Origin: Haliclona indistincta
Lineage: Eukaryota; Porifera; Demospongiae; Haplosclerida; Chalinidae
DNA length: 64,000 bases
NCBI GenBank assembly: GCA_964017065.1
Contig: OZ024790.1
Coordinates: 5,876,737-5,940,736 of the forward strand
Direction of reading: 5' to 3'
Part shown: one piece after another, positions 32,431-56,204 of the stretch
Layout of the letters: every line of letters starts with the position of its first letter
Numbering within the stretch: position 1 is the first letter of the stretch
Notes under the pieces: generated by a model
The model's input: only the letters and a program-made list of their open reading frames with translations
Databases searched by the model: none
Told to the model about the DNA's origin: nothing
Position numbers and translations under genes: made by a program

Positions 32431-32976
32431 GCAAGAAACTGTCCACTACATGAATAGTACTTATAAGTAGTATAGCTGGTTAGCCTGATCTATGCTAATA
32501 CTGCTGCATGAGAGTGCTGCTTTGTTCACATCATGCTGCCATAAAGCTCTTGGGGGTGTCACGAGTCTGAGCAAAATTTTGCACATGAAAACGACCTGTT
32601 GCTCATACAAAAAACGTTAGCGCATGCAACAATGTAGCTTGGTTTGCGAAATGAGCTGCTATACTTCATCGAAGTGACACATACGACTTATGTTATCGAA
32701 GTATTGTCATCGAAGTGGGTAGAACAGGACCCGCCCAAACACGCGGGTTGGAGCGGAGCACTGTCATTTACCCCCAAGTGCTAATGTTGTGCTATGGATA
32801 ACGCATGTTGCACGCATGTTGACTGCACATACTTTGAACGCGTTTTATTCTAAACTGTTCATTAATTTTAATGACAACAAGATTGCGGACATTGGCACTC
32901 CAGAATTTAAACTGAAGCATGCGTTCATCACGCGTTCATACACGCATGTTGATCACATACTTCTCATACGATTCAG

Positions 32977-34060
32977 AAATGTCGAAAATGTTCCGCTTAT
33001 TTGAAGTCACAATCTGAATACGTTACTCAATGACTATTGTGTTGAAATTGGAGTGTGACAGCGATGCCTGAAAGAGCTAACTTACAGTGATTGCACGAGT
33101 TCTTAAATGCAAAAAGCGTCAACCATACAGGTTTCACAAATCATGCTTCACACTTTTATGACATTGTTGCAAAAACACTAAACAGTCTAACTGGTGATGC
33201 AAATAGCCCAGTGTGTAAGCTGCTACAACGAGTGTGACCAATAATTGTGTGTGTAAGCTTGTAAGTACCAGAGTACACAAACTTGCTCACTGACAAAGAC
33301 TCAGGTGACCATCAGATACAATGAATGGTGTAGGTCTACACAAGACATTACACAAGATTACAAAACAGTGTGTCTATTGTTATGGTAGAACATGTTTATC
33401 CACTGGTCTACTGTTGTGCTCATTTCTGTGACCTTTGCAGCAGTAAAGATGGACTGCGGTGATCAAACACGACTCAAAGTGCAAAACGCAATCAGGTATC
33501 GTTGGTCTATCAATTTTATAATAGTCAAGTTAACCACTAAACTGTTAAATTAAATACTACCCGATTTCCTGTTTTACTTACCAGAAGTAACAGTAGCCAA
33601 CATGAAAATATCAGAAGATATTGATCGAAAAATTTAGGTCCTAGTACTAAGAAACATTTTTGTGCTATGAAAAATACCGCACCAACCAAAATGTGTTAGA
33701 GTCGTGTGTACTGCATTATAAAATACAACACCGATTGTAGATGTTGGTACGCATTATTATCCCGTAATACAACAAGTACAAATTAGAGACACAATCATTC
33801 ACACAATACTAGCAAACGATAGAGATGACTCACTGAATCCATTGCATATTACACGACGTAGGTCTGTACTTTCATCACCGAGAACAGCCCGCTCTAATGT
33901 GAATGATCTTTGCTCCTTCCATTTATCTGAAACAAAGTCAAATGAACAGTTTACCACAGCACTCATAGACACACACTAACACAATACAGCTAAGTTCAGA
34001 TCTATCAAGTTGTGCTGAAATTAAGCACAAGCAGAGACAGTCAGACAGCTAGCAAATGGG
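32977..34060. repeat. Repeat unit U, copy 3
   Basis: Third copy of unit U. Similarity to the other copies ends at GGGTACAT (34060), just where repeat R would begin. Confidence 0.7.
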
Positions 34061-36370
34061 TACATACAGAGCCAGTAGGACAGCTAGCAAATGGGCACAA
34101 GCAGAGACTGTTGTCAAGGACAATAGCTTGTAATGGTGCTCCTAGTAAATATGATCATTTGACCTTGAATATGAACTCTGTTGGTCTACATGACCAGGCT
34201 AGGACTGCTCACCATTGTACAATTCAAATCAAGGCACATTTCTCTATGCTCTAGTCTTGCATGGTGATACACATCCACGTCATCATCGTCATCATCTTGA
34301 CTTCGCAGTAGATGATCACATAAAAAAAAAAGAAAACAGATTAAACAACAGCAAGATGATACTAAGATTAATTATACAAGTTGTAGTAGCAAAAACAACT
34401 ACATAATGGAATGCTGAAACAAACCGTGCTTTTAAACTAAGTAACTAGCTGAGTCGAAATACAACTAAAGTGACAAAGGGACAGTATTCCTGATATGTAT
34501 TTCTGCAACATCTCAATAGTACAAGCTAAGCCAATACATGGCTATCAACAACTTTGCTAGCACAAGCATGATCTGATAAACACACATAGTCAGACTACCA
34601 ACAAGCAGGCATGCTGTTGTCTATCAGACAAGGATAATAGCTTGTAATCATGTTCAAGTTGACCTTACATGACCTCTGTTAGTCAACATGGCTAAGCTAG
34701 TATTTGAGGAGAGACAGCAAATCTGTACTATATTGTACCCAACCAATCCAAGTACATCACTGTGCCTAGAGCACTGGTGGTGTATGTATTGATATTACAA
34801 TGACTATCACCTAAAGAGATATGAGCGCTAGACAAAAGTACCAGTGGTATCAAGGGTATAACTCGGATACAATTGAACAACTAACTATGACAATAGAAAA
34901 TGGGCTGGATGCTACATAGCTACTGTACGAAACTAGCTACATAGCTACTTTTCATAAAGTACGAAAGGAACACCTAAAATTACGGATACAAACTGTCCTC
35001 TAAGGCCCCATCCAAACCAATGCATTAATCCAACTACTGCATAGACAGCACTAGTCAAGCTCAGAATATACTCAACAATGTCAGCACATGTTAAGCTCAG
35101 AATACACTCAACAATGTCAGCACATGTTAAGCTCAGAACATACCCAATGATGACACGTTTACGATAAACTACTCACTTTACATAGGTTCTCTAGCAGCGG
35201 TAAGGTGACCTCAGGAACCATGTGACATCAGAACAGCAGTTCAGCGTTTTGTATATTGCAGTCCTGATTGTAAATAAGGAGTTATAAGCACCATAATGTT
35301 CAATGATAAATATTGCTAATAATGTTTAGTCCCGAATCAGCGAAAACACAAACAAACAATAACACAGCCGTTTACTCAAGTTAGACAGTGTTAAATATGC
35401 TCAGCAACCAATACAAAGACACTCTGTGCTAATTGGTAGAAAATACATATGCAGTGTTTACGACCTGCTCATTTGGATCAAATACAACACTCTGGGCATA
35501 GATTCAGCAACTCCCATTTTACCTAGCTAATGACACCAGTTGTAAAGTATTTATTCGGCGTAATATATACATGGTATACCTTGCAATGCTAAACTGCAGT
35601 TACAAAGCTGTCCTCCAGGACCCCAACAACATCTATGCTTCGACCAAGCAGTTTTCGGTTGCGAAATTGCACATACCTCGTCCTTCTAGGAACAGCGGTC
35701 GAGGAGAACTGATAGGAAAGCAGCTATCTTTGCCGTTTCTACGCTGGATGTGTGGACAGGGCCGCACTCAGCTGAAGTCAGCATCACATTCGCCAGCAGA
35801 CAAGCTAATTTATTCTGACGTAATGCTGACGTAGATTTACGTAGTCATGCAATGACTTAATTTAGTAAACCAGAATACTTTCGTGGTCTGCTACGCCTTT
35901 AGAGGACAATTTGACCGGTAAGTATGTTGCTAAAATAGATTCTACTGCCCAAGACCTTTCGTTTAAGCTACCGTACCCCACCCGTACCTCTTTTAGTTTT
36001 TGCAGTACAGAGAGATGAAGATAGAGAATATTGGTTGGCAAAATTATTCACCCAAGAAAGCACCAACGTGATCAAAACAGCATTGCTATCATTCTAGAGC
36101 ATAATTTGGTTAATAATGTAAAGAAATTTCGGCTGTGGCGCACAAACTCTGGCTGCAATACGCACAAATGTTGTCCAATCACTGTAACAGCAGAAAACTT
36201 GTTTCAGCTATTTCCAGTAGATTGTTCTGGAATCATTATTACTTGCCTTGATCTGGAGTGTAAACAATGCACACTTGAGTTCGATATCATGTACTATAGC
36301 GCGATGGCAACTGTTTAAACTATCCTGCATACATTCCAAAGCCGTGATATCATAATGTTTAATGTTTAAT
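34061..36370. other. No gene recognised
   Basis: A long stretch without supported genes. It has two diverged words around GACAATAGCTTGTAATGGT and GATAATAGCTTGTAATCATG (34120, 34640) and a 42 bp tandem repeat of about 2.5 units, TCAACAATGTCAGCACATG, at 35045-35145. Open frames at 35571-35834 and 36031-36318 show no domain, and I do not call them. Confidence 0.45.
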
Positions 36371-36372
36371 AA

Positions 36373-36642
36373 TAAGGCCACACAAAGTTAATTTTCTGTT
36401 TCTGGACCAACCAGTTGAATAAAAATGACCAGGCAGCCAGGCTGCTTCTTTTATTAAACTAAGTAAGTACATGTTATTCTACAGGCATTGTTCATTTTAA
36501 GGTATATTTAGGGTCAATAAATTGACTACCACGGACCATGAACATTGACAAGATAGTCAATTATATTACAAAAACATGTACATTGACCTTCAAAATTGAC
36601 CAGCAAGGAGACCAGAAACAGAAAATTTAATTTACATGGCCT
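36373..36642. mobile_element. MITE-like inverted-repeat element
   Basis: Left end AGGCCACACAAAGTTAATTTTCTGTTTCTGG and right end CCAGAAACAGAAAATTTAATTTACATGGCCT are imperfect inverted repeats of about 32 bp around a 200 bp centre. No coding potential. Confidence 0.6.
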
Positions 36643-37124
36643 AATGCGAGACCCAAAGGGCATAACATGGAACACACTATTCAGGAAAAATAATACTAAA
36701 AATATCATCATGTTCTTTGATCAGAAGGTCGAGGATATCTTGTTCACAAAGGTTATTTGAATGAAGGGATACAGTATGACTGGAGCAAATGTGGAGTAAC
36801 CAAGAGGTGGAGACAATCTGATCACAAAGATGGCAGCGAAAATTATCATGTACTGGTTGAGTCAGGTGGCGTATAATCCTTTACAATGGATGGACAATGG
36901 GCGCGCAAGCACTAAGGAGCTAGGTGCGCCAACTAAGAAGTGAAGCAGCACTCACAGTGAGTCAGTATCTACTTGCTGTATAGAAAACAATTTTATTTGT
37001 TTAACTGCTGATTTCTCCCTAGCTATTATTTATAGTATGATTATTTTCTCTGCATGGCAATAACTGACCAACATATGAGTTTTTTCTTTCGGTACATGTG
37101 GTGATTTCAAATCTCATTTTCTAT

Positions 37125-37452
37125 CGTAAGCATGAGAAGGAAAAAAGCGAGCCTGTGCTCAACGGGTGCAACAAATCGAACACTCATCCTTCACCCCTCT
37201 TGTCCTATCTGCCTGGCTTTGGGAGTGAGGCCAGTGTTCTACAAGCGGCTTGCCTCCCTACTCGCTGAAAAGTGGGATCAGCATTACTCCTCTATAGCTT
37301 GCTGGCTGAGATGTCGCCTGAATTTCTCTCTTCTCCGCTCAGCCATCCGAGCACTAAGAGGTTCCAGATCATCCCATGGACACCCCCTCCTCAGGTCTCC
37401 AATTATGGGTCATCTGGTCACCTCTGAATCTCAAATAAAAATAATCAATTAA
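37125..37452 (+). pseudogene. LINE ORF2 C-terminal fragment
   Basis: The plus-strand frame contains FYKRLASLLAEKWDQHYSS, WLRCRLNFSLLRSAIR and RGSRSSHGH, the same LINE tail as at 24490-24775 but a different subfamily. It is short and frame-broken at its start, where RRKKA and CSTG stand for the usual lysine-rich lead. Confidence 0.7.
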
Positions 37453-37834
37453 ACTTGACTCTTATTTATTGTATTTATATCTATGTACTCTCCCTTCCTA
37501 TTATTGTATTATATTATCGTTAAAAACAAAAAACTTTTATTACATTTTGCACGCGTAGAGCACGAAGCGTAAACCGTGTTCAATCTGAATCACGCAATGT
37601 AATAAACCTTCCAAATATAAGGCACGGATCATGCTTTACGCTTTTGTGGCTGTTGCAAGGAGTAATAAAACCGCTGTATTTACAAATAATATTTCTTCCA
37701 TCAACCGCTTTCGCTTCCGTTATGCAAGATCATTGCAAACAACTGTAAAGCTCTCGGCAATGATGACTGCAAATTAATAATAATGATCTCAGGATGATCT
37801 AATAAAATTACTACACACGATTGTAAAATCAGTT

Positions 37835-48223
<10,389 letters not shown>

Positions 48224-48442
48224 CTCAGGATCATTGGGATAACCCTGGTTATCATCCCGTGTTGATTAGCTCCGCCCCAAGCTGAGGGCTGTATGTAGTG
48301 GTAACGATTTCTCGTCGCTCGCTAAAAACTAAACGCTGAAACAAACAACACGGGTAGAAATCGATACTTGCTAGGATTTAAATTTTAAGAAGTTTGATTT
48401 TAGAGCTTAGTGCGTAAGTTACCGCGTGAATTGCACACCAGG
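48224..48442. promoter_or_regulatory. Presumed upstream region of LRRC40
   Basis: Sequence just upstream of the LRRC40 start. It may be shared with a possible plus-strand first exon at 48443 (MAVSGDADFSGDKVVYSW, then donor GTGAGT at 48512), which would make a head-to-head pair. No promoter motif can be singled out; the call rests on position. Confidence 0.3.
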
Positions 48443-48512
48443 ATGGCTGTTAGTGGTGATGCAGACTTCTCTGGAGACAAAGTTGTCTACAGTTGGCTGC
48501 CTTGCAGCCAGT

Positions 48513-49380
48513 GAGTTTGTGAACAGCGTGGAAAACTTGTATATGAAGCTTCGTTCTCAAGTCATGGAGTAATTTGCTTACCAAGGGAACGATGGCCGTG
48601 CTGGCGATCTAGACTAGAGTTCTCCGTAGACATAAAACCATCAACATGCCTTGGTGGCATTCCACCAAGGCATCTGCACCTTTGGCGCTTTTTAAAGGAA
48701 TGCAGTACGCTACTAGGCTAACTAACCATTAATATTATGTATTGTTATAGACCACAACCTATTACAATCTCCGCTGTCAAGCAACTTGCAAACTTGGCAT
48801 GCAGTACCAATATGTGGTTTAATTATCACTCACTTCGTCACAAGCTACAAATAGAATAGCACCACATGAGCTAAGGCTGCTTAAGTTGACTATAGCTTCG
48901 TATACATGACTTTGCAGTTCAAATCAACGCGCCATTTTACGGCGCACTCGCTTGTAAGTTGTAACGCATGCGCAGCAGAGTAGGCGGGTAAAGTTGAGCG
49001 CCAATTTTGAATTGCTATAAAGAGCTGTGAAGAGGAGCGCGAGGTCAGTCTGTGCCATCTGATGCTACTGTGAAGGACAAGAGCTACTGACAAGGAAGAA
49101 CCCATCAAGCTATAGCCAAGCAAGCTTCACTATGCTGTCACGAGTGTCTCGCTACCTCGCTGAATGCGTTAGAGGTTAGTCTCCACTACTATGACCGAGA
49201 AGGCTTTAATTTGTGTGTATATTTTTCTCACTCATAGTCTTACCGTTTCACAACTAAGCGTTGCCAACAACGCTACTCCAGAAGTGTGACGCCGACAGCT
49301 GCAGCAAACTCTGTCAGCCTGAGATAGAACAAACAAAAGTGGGTATCCCTAACTTGAATTCAAAAGCGCGCCAATTTCAA
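48513..49380. other. No gene recognised
   Basis: It contains a perfect 12 bp hairpin, ATGCCTTGGTGG/CCACCAAGGCAT, at 48648-48675. A plausible continuation of the exon at 48443 was not found. Confidence 0.4.
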
Positions 49381-50345
49381 TACAACTCGTGAACTCAGTC
49401 ATCTGGCTCTATCCTCTACTACTAGCTCTATCCTCTGCTACTAGCTCTACCCTCTGCTACTGGCTGTACCTGGTTACATGATTACTGACAATACCTCTTC
49501 CAAATAATTATGCTATGGTACCAGTAATTTATAGTTGTTCTAAGGGTATGTACAACTGCTAAGCAGTATAGTAACCATGGGTGCTACACTTTCTATGGCA
49601 CAAGAGAGTGTACCATCTGTGGTTTTAGCAATGCTAGGCTGTATGGTAGCAATTTTAGAGTGTATTTGCATGCCAGCATGCTAGCGTGCGTTGTGACATC
49701 ATGGATAGCAACAAGGTTAGTGAGTGTTTGTGTGTACCTGCTAGCGCGGCATGACAGTGAGTGAGTCAGTGAGAGTGTGTATTATGAATCATCTTTAATA
49801 ATGTTGCATGTGATATTGCTGTGCTGTTTCATTGATACATTGATGTATGTTAGCTAGTGTAGTCAAAGCCTTAGAATGAACATTGTGTAGTATAGGTAGT
49901 GTAGTGCAAGCCTTAGCCAGGTAGATAGGTAGGTAGATAGCTAGGTAGTGTAGTCAAAGCTTTAGATAGGTAGATAGCTATCATGAAGAGGAGCAGACCC
50001 TGAACCAGACAATATCACCATCAACCCAAACTATCCAGAACAAAACCACAATCAAGATCACTACCAATCAATCAAGATCACTACCAATCAATCAAGATGA
50101 CCACCAATCAATCACGATGACCACCAATCAATCAAGATCACCATAAACTAATCAAAATCACTACCAATCAATCAAGCAGTATGGTCTCATTCCCTATCAT
50201 ATGGAACCAGTGTATGAGGTCAGTGCCACATCACTGTATGCTAGCAGCATTGATCACTCAATCCACTACAGGGTCCAGTGTATAAACTCCTAACATCAAC
50301 TGGAGTTCAGGAATGGGACTAGCAGTGAAACACACTGGACCATGA
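49380..50345. repeat. Direct repeat DR, copy 1
   Basis: About 0.95 kb repeated at 54003-55020 and 55040-56030. Order of parts: CTACTGGCTCTA runs, GGTACCAGTAATTTATAGTTG, CACAAGAGAGTGTACCATC, GTAGATAGGTAGG tetranucleotide-like runs, then a 20 bp tandem array ATCAAGATCACTACCAATCA. It directly flanks the left end of the inverted homeobox arm at 50361. Confidence 0.85.
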
Positions 50346-51006
50346 GGTAACAGTAGCTAGTCTTCACATGAAGCTCGGCTTGATGCATGTTTGTTGGTAG
50401 AAAAATGTGTTAGTAGTTATACCAACATTGAGGATAGAGAAAATATATCTTCATAAGCACAGGTCATGATCATAGTGGCTTTGTCGCTGGAAACTATGCA
50501 ATGCTGTCTGCCTACTTTAGATCTGATGTGCATCAAAATTTGAGAATCGGGAGACTCCCAACATTGAACAAAATTACCTAGGCACTTCGATCGTGTACTT
50601 TCATGCTATGTCTATAGTTCACTAACTTCGTTGTCTTTATCCGGTTCGTTGTGAGAAAATCTGAGTTCGTCAGTTCTAAAAAATTGGGTGTTTGCAACTT
50701 AGACTGTCTACGACTATCGTAGCCTGACTCACTAACAAATTAATGTACACTCAAAATTAGGAAGATAGTGTACAAATGACGATTATTCATCTGCTCTAAT
50801 TTATAGTTAATAGACTAATCAGTGTAGATTAACTGTATTACTGCAAAAGACATTAAAAAATTTTTATGCACAAGTAATAATTTTTAAACAAAAAGACAAA
50901 ATAAAGATCTAAATACAGCAAAACACCAATAAACCTACACACAGTGCAAGTAATACGGGACAAGTTTTATAAAAAATAATCTTGATCAAACGAATGGTAC
51001 TATAGG

Positions 51007-52536
51007 TCATTTGTCAGAGGTGGGAGTGTTAAATAGTGTGCTGAAGCTTGGATACTGAAACGTGTACTGCGGCTGAGCATCAGTGCTGTGGTTTCGAGCT
51101 AGGTAGCTCCCGTTTGACATAGAATAGAGTAGATTCTGAAATGAAGGGACACCATTGTAAGAGATTTCGTGTTGTGCTGGAGTGCTCACAGCTGGGTACT
51201 GCATTGCAGTTGTCGGCGAGGTATTGGAGAGTGGAGTGTGAGGGCTGACTGGTAGAGCTTGTGGAATTGCTTGTCCATTTGGGTAATTTCCAGGAGAGGC
51301 AAAGACTGATGAAGAGGCTTGACCGTACGGACCAGGAGAATATAGCTGCATCATCACGTGCTTGTCTTGAACCTTCTTGAGACGTTTCTGACGATAGCGG
51401 CTTCGAAAGCTAACACTGCCTGTTCTCTCTTGTTTGCGGTGACGGGCTCGCCTATTTTGGAACCAAACCTGTATTAGGATAAAGAAGAAGAGTCAATCGT
51501 TAGGTATTGTTACACAATGCTACATGTAGAGGTCAGGAAATATTAGTTGCACTAAGTCTGATTGGAGGGTCCCTTTAACAAAACACTGAATCACTAAAAC
51601 CAATGATGTCACTGCAACCTCTTACATCATTGTGTGTTTGTTGTGCATATTAAGACCATCCTCACCTGAATCCGGTCTTCTTTAATGCACAGTCTTCGTG
51701 ACAGCTCTTCTCGGGTAAACACGTCAGGGTACTGAGTGCTGGTGAAGACGAGCTCCAGCTGATCGAGCTGATAATTGCTGTAAGCTGTTCGTGTCCTCTT
51801 TGGCTTCCTTGGCTCCATTTCCTTCTCATCCTCTTGGTTGGAGTTAGTGTCACTCTCATCAGAGCTCTCCTCATTGTTAGAAGCATCTTCATCCTCTTCG
51901 TCTTCCTGCTGCTCATTAGCACACACTGAGTCGGTAACGTGTTTGATACTGCTGCCTGCTGAGAAATACAAACACATGAAAAACATGTGCATAGTACCAC
52001 TAAAACTCTATGCTTTCACTAACCGTTTCCATCGTAGCTAGGCTGGGCTCGTAGCTGGTAGGCAGCAGCGTGCCCGTAACCTGTCGGGTGTGGCTGAGTG
52101 TACGAGTGAGTCAGCAGAGACATGTTGGGTGCTGGCTGATATCCAACTGAATGATCACAGCTTTCCACGACTCCTTGGTCCGAGGGTAAGAGCAACTGCC
52201 AACCAGATAGAGGCGGTGGTTGGGTAGGAGTAGAGTCGTACACAGCCATCGAGTTACCATATCCCTGGCGAGTTGTTGCAGAATCCGCGGGAGGAGGATT
52301 GGTATGGAGGAGAGTAGAGACGCTAAAGTCTGATCCATAGTTCTCGCCTGCAGAATGAGAATGTATGGTTATATGTGCGGGGCTAAAATTAATAGACTAG
52401 TACTGAAAGTACAAATTGAAGCACTACAGTTGTTACATGTGATTCACTAACCAAAGGACTCGTTGTTATTCGCAGGACGGCCTGGTGCTTCTTCTTTGCT
52501 GAGAATCTCGGGAGAGAGTTCTTCTTTTCGGGACAT
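51007..52536 (-). CDS. Paired-like homeobox gene, copy 1
   Basis: Exons 52536-52452, 52347-52024, 51955-51666 and 51468-51007 join to 386 codons plus stop. The start MSRKEELSPEIL is chosen because it joins in phase. An N-terminal Pro/Tyr/Gln-rich region is followed by an acidic Ser/Glu stretch (EDEEDEDASNNEESSDE), then the homeodomain, RTRTAYSNYQLDQLEL through VWFQNRRARHRK. An intron lies between homeodomain residues 46 and 47, common in PRD-class genes, and residue 50 is Gln, so it is paired-like without a paired domain. A Ser/Thr/Pro/Tyr-rich C-terminus follows. The nuclear transcription-factor role is by family. Relative to copy 2 it lacks 97 residues before NDGNG. Confidence 0.8.
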
Positions 52537-53559
52537 CTCTCGCCTTTCTTGTGGGTTTTCTTCTTGTGTAGAGATTCCGAGCAGAACTTGCAAGTAGCGC
52601 CTGTAATGTAGCGTAGGAACAGTTCACGCAGGTTTTAAGGAAGCCCTGGGTATGAAATGTCACAGGTATGCGTGTGGCGATATGCGATTCGCGCCCTAGG
52701 TACTAAATATCTGGGAAAGTCGCACCACGGATTTAGCATAACTGCAGATAGTAGCTATGCAAGCTACATACCATCTCACAGAACCACAGCACCTGGGAGG
52801 ACCAATTCTTCCTTAACGTTTTGAATTTTTATGACCAAATTCTTAGTTGGTATTAAAAACCACTTTCTTATGTGCTTGTACTGTAGCCGGAATAGCTGGT
52901 TTGCACAGTGCTGTTTAGCAGGGTTACTACTAATACAGTACAGTTGGTTGGTCAATCACTCTCAATCATAAACAATGTTTTTTCATTCAAATATGTAAGC
53001 TCCCCTACTGTACAACCGCTATCATGGTGCTTACCTGCTTGTTTGTTGGTCAAACAGCACTAGACATGGAATCGTTACTTGGTCACGCAATTAACAACTG
53101 AGAGCGGTAATTTGTCTCCCAACAAAACTCTTGAACCAAAATCAATTAATAGCTAGGGAAGCAGAGCATGAAATAGCTCAAGAAATTATTTTTACTGAGT
53201 TCTATAAACGGCATTGAAAGTAAGGACGAATCATACTTGCCAGCTGCCTAACAGTACAGCTAAAGGGGGAGCCTTAAAGTCTACTCTAGACACAAAAGTA
53301 ATGCTGCATTACATTTGCTAACCAAGTAATGCTACTGACCTTCAGCATACAAGTTTCTGGTCCAAGTTAATCCCCATTGCTACGCTCACTGGACAAAACG
53401 TTTGAAGAAGCATTTGAGTGATACCTTTCAAGACCACACTTCACCTTTTATGTATAGTCAGTCACACAGAAACTTGCAAGATTTGTGACACCTTAGTACA
53501 GCTTGTGTAAGTCCGCATGATACTCATCTGTCTGAGACATGTTGTGTTGCCCTGTGCAA

Positions 53560-53575
53560 CCCCCCCCCCCCCCGT
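53560..53575. repeat. Poly-C run
   Basis: A run of about 14 C in arm 1 that is not seen in arm 2. Confidence 0.7.
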
Positions 53576-54002
53576 TACATCTATTGTAGACTGATTATTG
53601 CAGTTAAAACAATGCAACTGTACAAAGAATAAACATGCAAGAACTGAACTAAGCTGTGATAAGAATGTGACTTGGTCATGATACAACTTGGTCACGGAGT
53701 AATTGATAATGCTATGTAACACTACACTGGCTGCAATAAATATGTGACAAAATAGAATTAAAAATGTTTAAAATAGATCAGGACAAATTAATTTTTTTGT
53801 CAGCGAGTCTTTCTGTACTGGTTCTAGCTGTTTTAGTCTGCAGCCAGCTGCTGTTTCAGGTGAGATGTGAGATTTGCAATTGCCTCTGCCTGCATTTCAA
53901 GCTGCTTTTGTAAAGCATTTAGTTTCCATTGAGATTCTGAACACAATACAGTTTGATAAGTTAATAATTCGATATCAAAAATTAATTTGTCTTACCCACT
54001 AC

Positions 54003-56030
54003 AGCTTCACTACATTATTGTTGCTACTGATGGCTACCACAAGCACTGGTTCTGATGCTACTGGGTCTATTCTCTGCTACTGGCTCTACTCACTGCTACT
54101 GGCTTTATAACTGATCATTTCTACCCAAGATATTGCGGTACCAGTAATTTATAGTTGTTCTAAGGGTATGTACAAATGCTAAGCAGTATAGTAACCATGG
54201 GTGCTACACTTTCTATGGCACAAGAGAGTGTACCATCTGTGGTTTTAGCAATGCTAGACTGTATGGTAGCAATGTTAGAATGTATTTGCATGCCAGCATG
54301 TTAGCGTGTGATAGATAGGAACAAGGTTAGTGAGTGTTTGTATGTATCTGCTAGCGCGGCATGACAGTGAGTGAGTCAGTGAGAGTGTATTATGAATAAT
54401 GTGGCATGTCATTATTGCTGTGTTGTTTCATTCAATTTTCATGCATTGATGTATGTTAGCTAGTATAGTCAAAGCCTTAGAATGAACATTGTGTAGTATA
54501 GGTAGTGTAGTGCAAGCCTTAGCCAGGTAGATAGGTAGGTAGATAGCTAGGTAGTGTAGTCAAAGCTTTAGATAGGTAGATAGCTATCAAGAAAGCACGA
54601 AGAGGAGCAGACCCTGGACCAGACAAGATCACCATCAACCCAAACTATCCAGAAAAAAAACACAATCAAGATCACTACCAATCAATCAAGATCACTACCA
54701 ATCAATCAAGATCACTACCAATCAATCAAGATCACTACCAATCAATCAAGATCACTACCAATCAATCAAGATCACCACCAATCGATCAAGATCACCACCA
54801 ATCAATCAAGATCACCATTAACTAATCAAAATCACTACCAATCAATCAAGCAGTATGGTCTCATTCCCTATCATATGGAACCAGTGTATGAGGTCAGTGC
54901 CACATCACTGTATGCTAGCAGCATTGATCACTCAATCCACTACAGTGTATAAACTCCTAACATCAACTGGAGTTCAGGAATGGGACTAGCAGTGGAACAC
55001 ACTGGACCATGAGGTAGCAGTAACTAGTGATCTGTAACACACTCAATCACCTTTACCCAATACAGCTTCACTACATTATTGTTGCTGCTGATGGCTACTA
55101 CAAGCTACTGGTTATGATGCTACTGGTTCTACCTTCTGCTACTGGCTCTACTCACTGCTACTGACTTTACTCTCTGCTACTGGCTCTACTCACAGCTGCT
55201 ACTGGCTCTACTCTCTGCTACTGGCTCTACTCACTGCTACTGGCTTTACAACTGACCATTTCTACCCAAGATATTGCGGTACCAGTAATTTATAGTTGTT
55301 CTAAGGGTATGTACAAATGCTAAGCAGTATAGTAACCATGGATGCTACACTTTCTATGGCACAAGAGAGTGTACCATCTGTGGTTTTAGCGATGCTAGGC
55401 TGTATAGTAGTAATGTTAGAATGTATTTTGCATGCTAGCGTGTGATAGATAGTAACAAGGTTAGTGAGTGTTTGTATGTATCTGCTAGCGTGGCATGACA
55501 GTGAGTGAGTCAGTGAGAGTGTGCATTATGAATCATCTTTAATAATGTTGCATGTGATATTGCTGTGCTATTTAATAGGTTGTATGGTAGCAATGTTAGA
55601 ATGTATTTGCATGCCAGCATGTTAGCGTGTGATAGATAGTAACAAGGTTAGTGAGTGTTTGTATGTATCTGCTAGCGCGACATGACAGTGAATGAGTCAG
55701 TGAGAGTGTATTATGAATAATGTTGCATGTCATTATTGCTGTGTTGTTTCATTCAATTTTAATGCATTGATGTATGTTAGCTAATGTAGTCAAAGCCTTA
55801 GAATGAACATTGTGTAGTATAGGTAGTGTGGTGCAAGCCTTAGCCAGGTAGATAGGTAGATAGCTAGGTAGTGTAGTCAAAGCTTTAGATAGGTAGATAG
55901 CTATCAAGAGAGCCTGAAGAGGAACAGACCCTGGACCAGACAAGATCACCATCAACCCAAACTATCCAGAACAAAACCACAATCAAGATCACTACTAATC
56001 AATCAAGATGACCACTAGGAAAATTTCTAC
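54003..56030. repeat. Direct repeats DR, copies 2 and 3
   Basis: Copy 2 (54003-55020) and copy 3 (55040-56030) lie head to tail, each with the part order described for copy 1. Copy 3 contains an internal partial duplication (55568-55760) and only a short ATCAAGATCACTACTAATCA array; copy 2 has about nine units of it. Confidence 0.85.
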
Positions 56031-56204
56031 TAGAAAATCAAGACGCTAAACTATACTAACCGATGGAAGAAAATTCAAGATTCATCATTGCAGTAAAGTC
56101 AACAATCTGATGATGTGTTCACAATGCGTTTTGTTCTGTAGGAAACCATGGATACAAGTTGGAGATGATAATATTATTATTGTTGCTGTTGTTATAAATT
56201 ATGT

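Larger units (their letters stand above)
50361..53900. repeat. Left arm of the inverted homeobox duplication
   Basis: The arm pairs in inverted orientation with 58630-61997. It includes the whole homeobox gene, its 3' flank (ATTTTTTAATGTCTTTTGCAG complement) and several hundred bases upstream, and reaches the short coiled-coil frame at 53830-53900 (MQAEAIANLTSHLKQQL on the minus strand). The arms differ by indels, so they are not a fresh artefact of one molecule folding back. Confidence 0.85.

Noticed and set aside
10495..34060. X blocks as two LTRs of one giant element
   Set aside because: They are 8 kb long and contain internal genes of several element classes, which LTRs do not; segmental duplication fits better.
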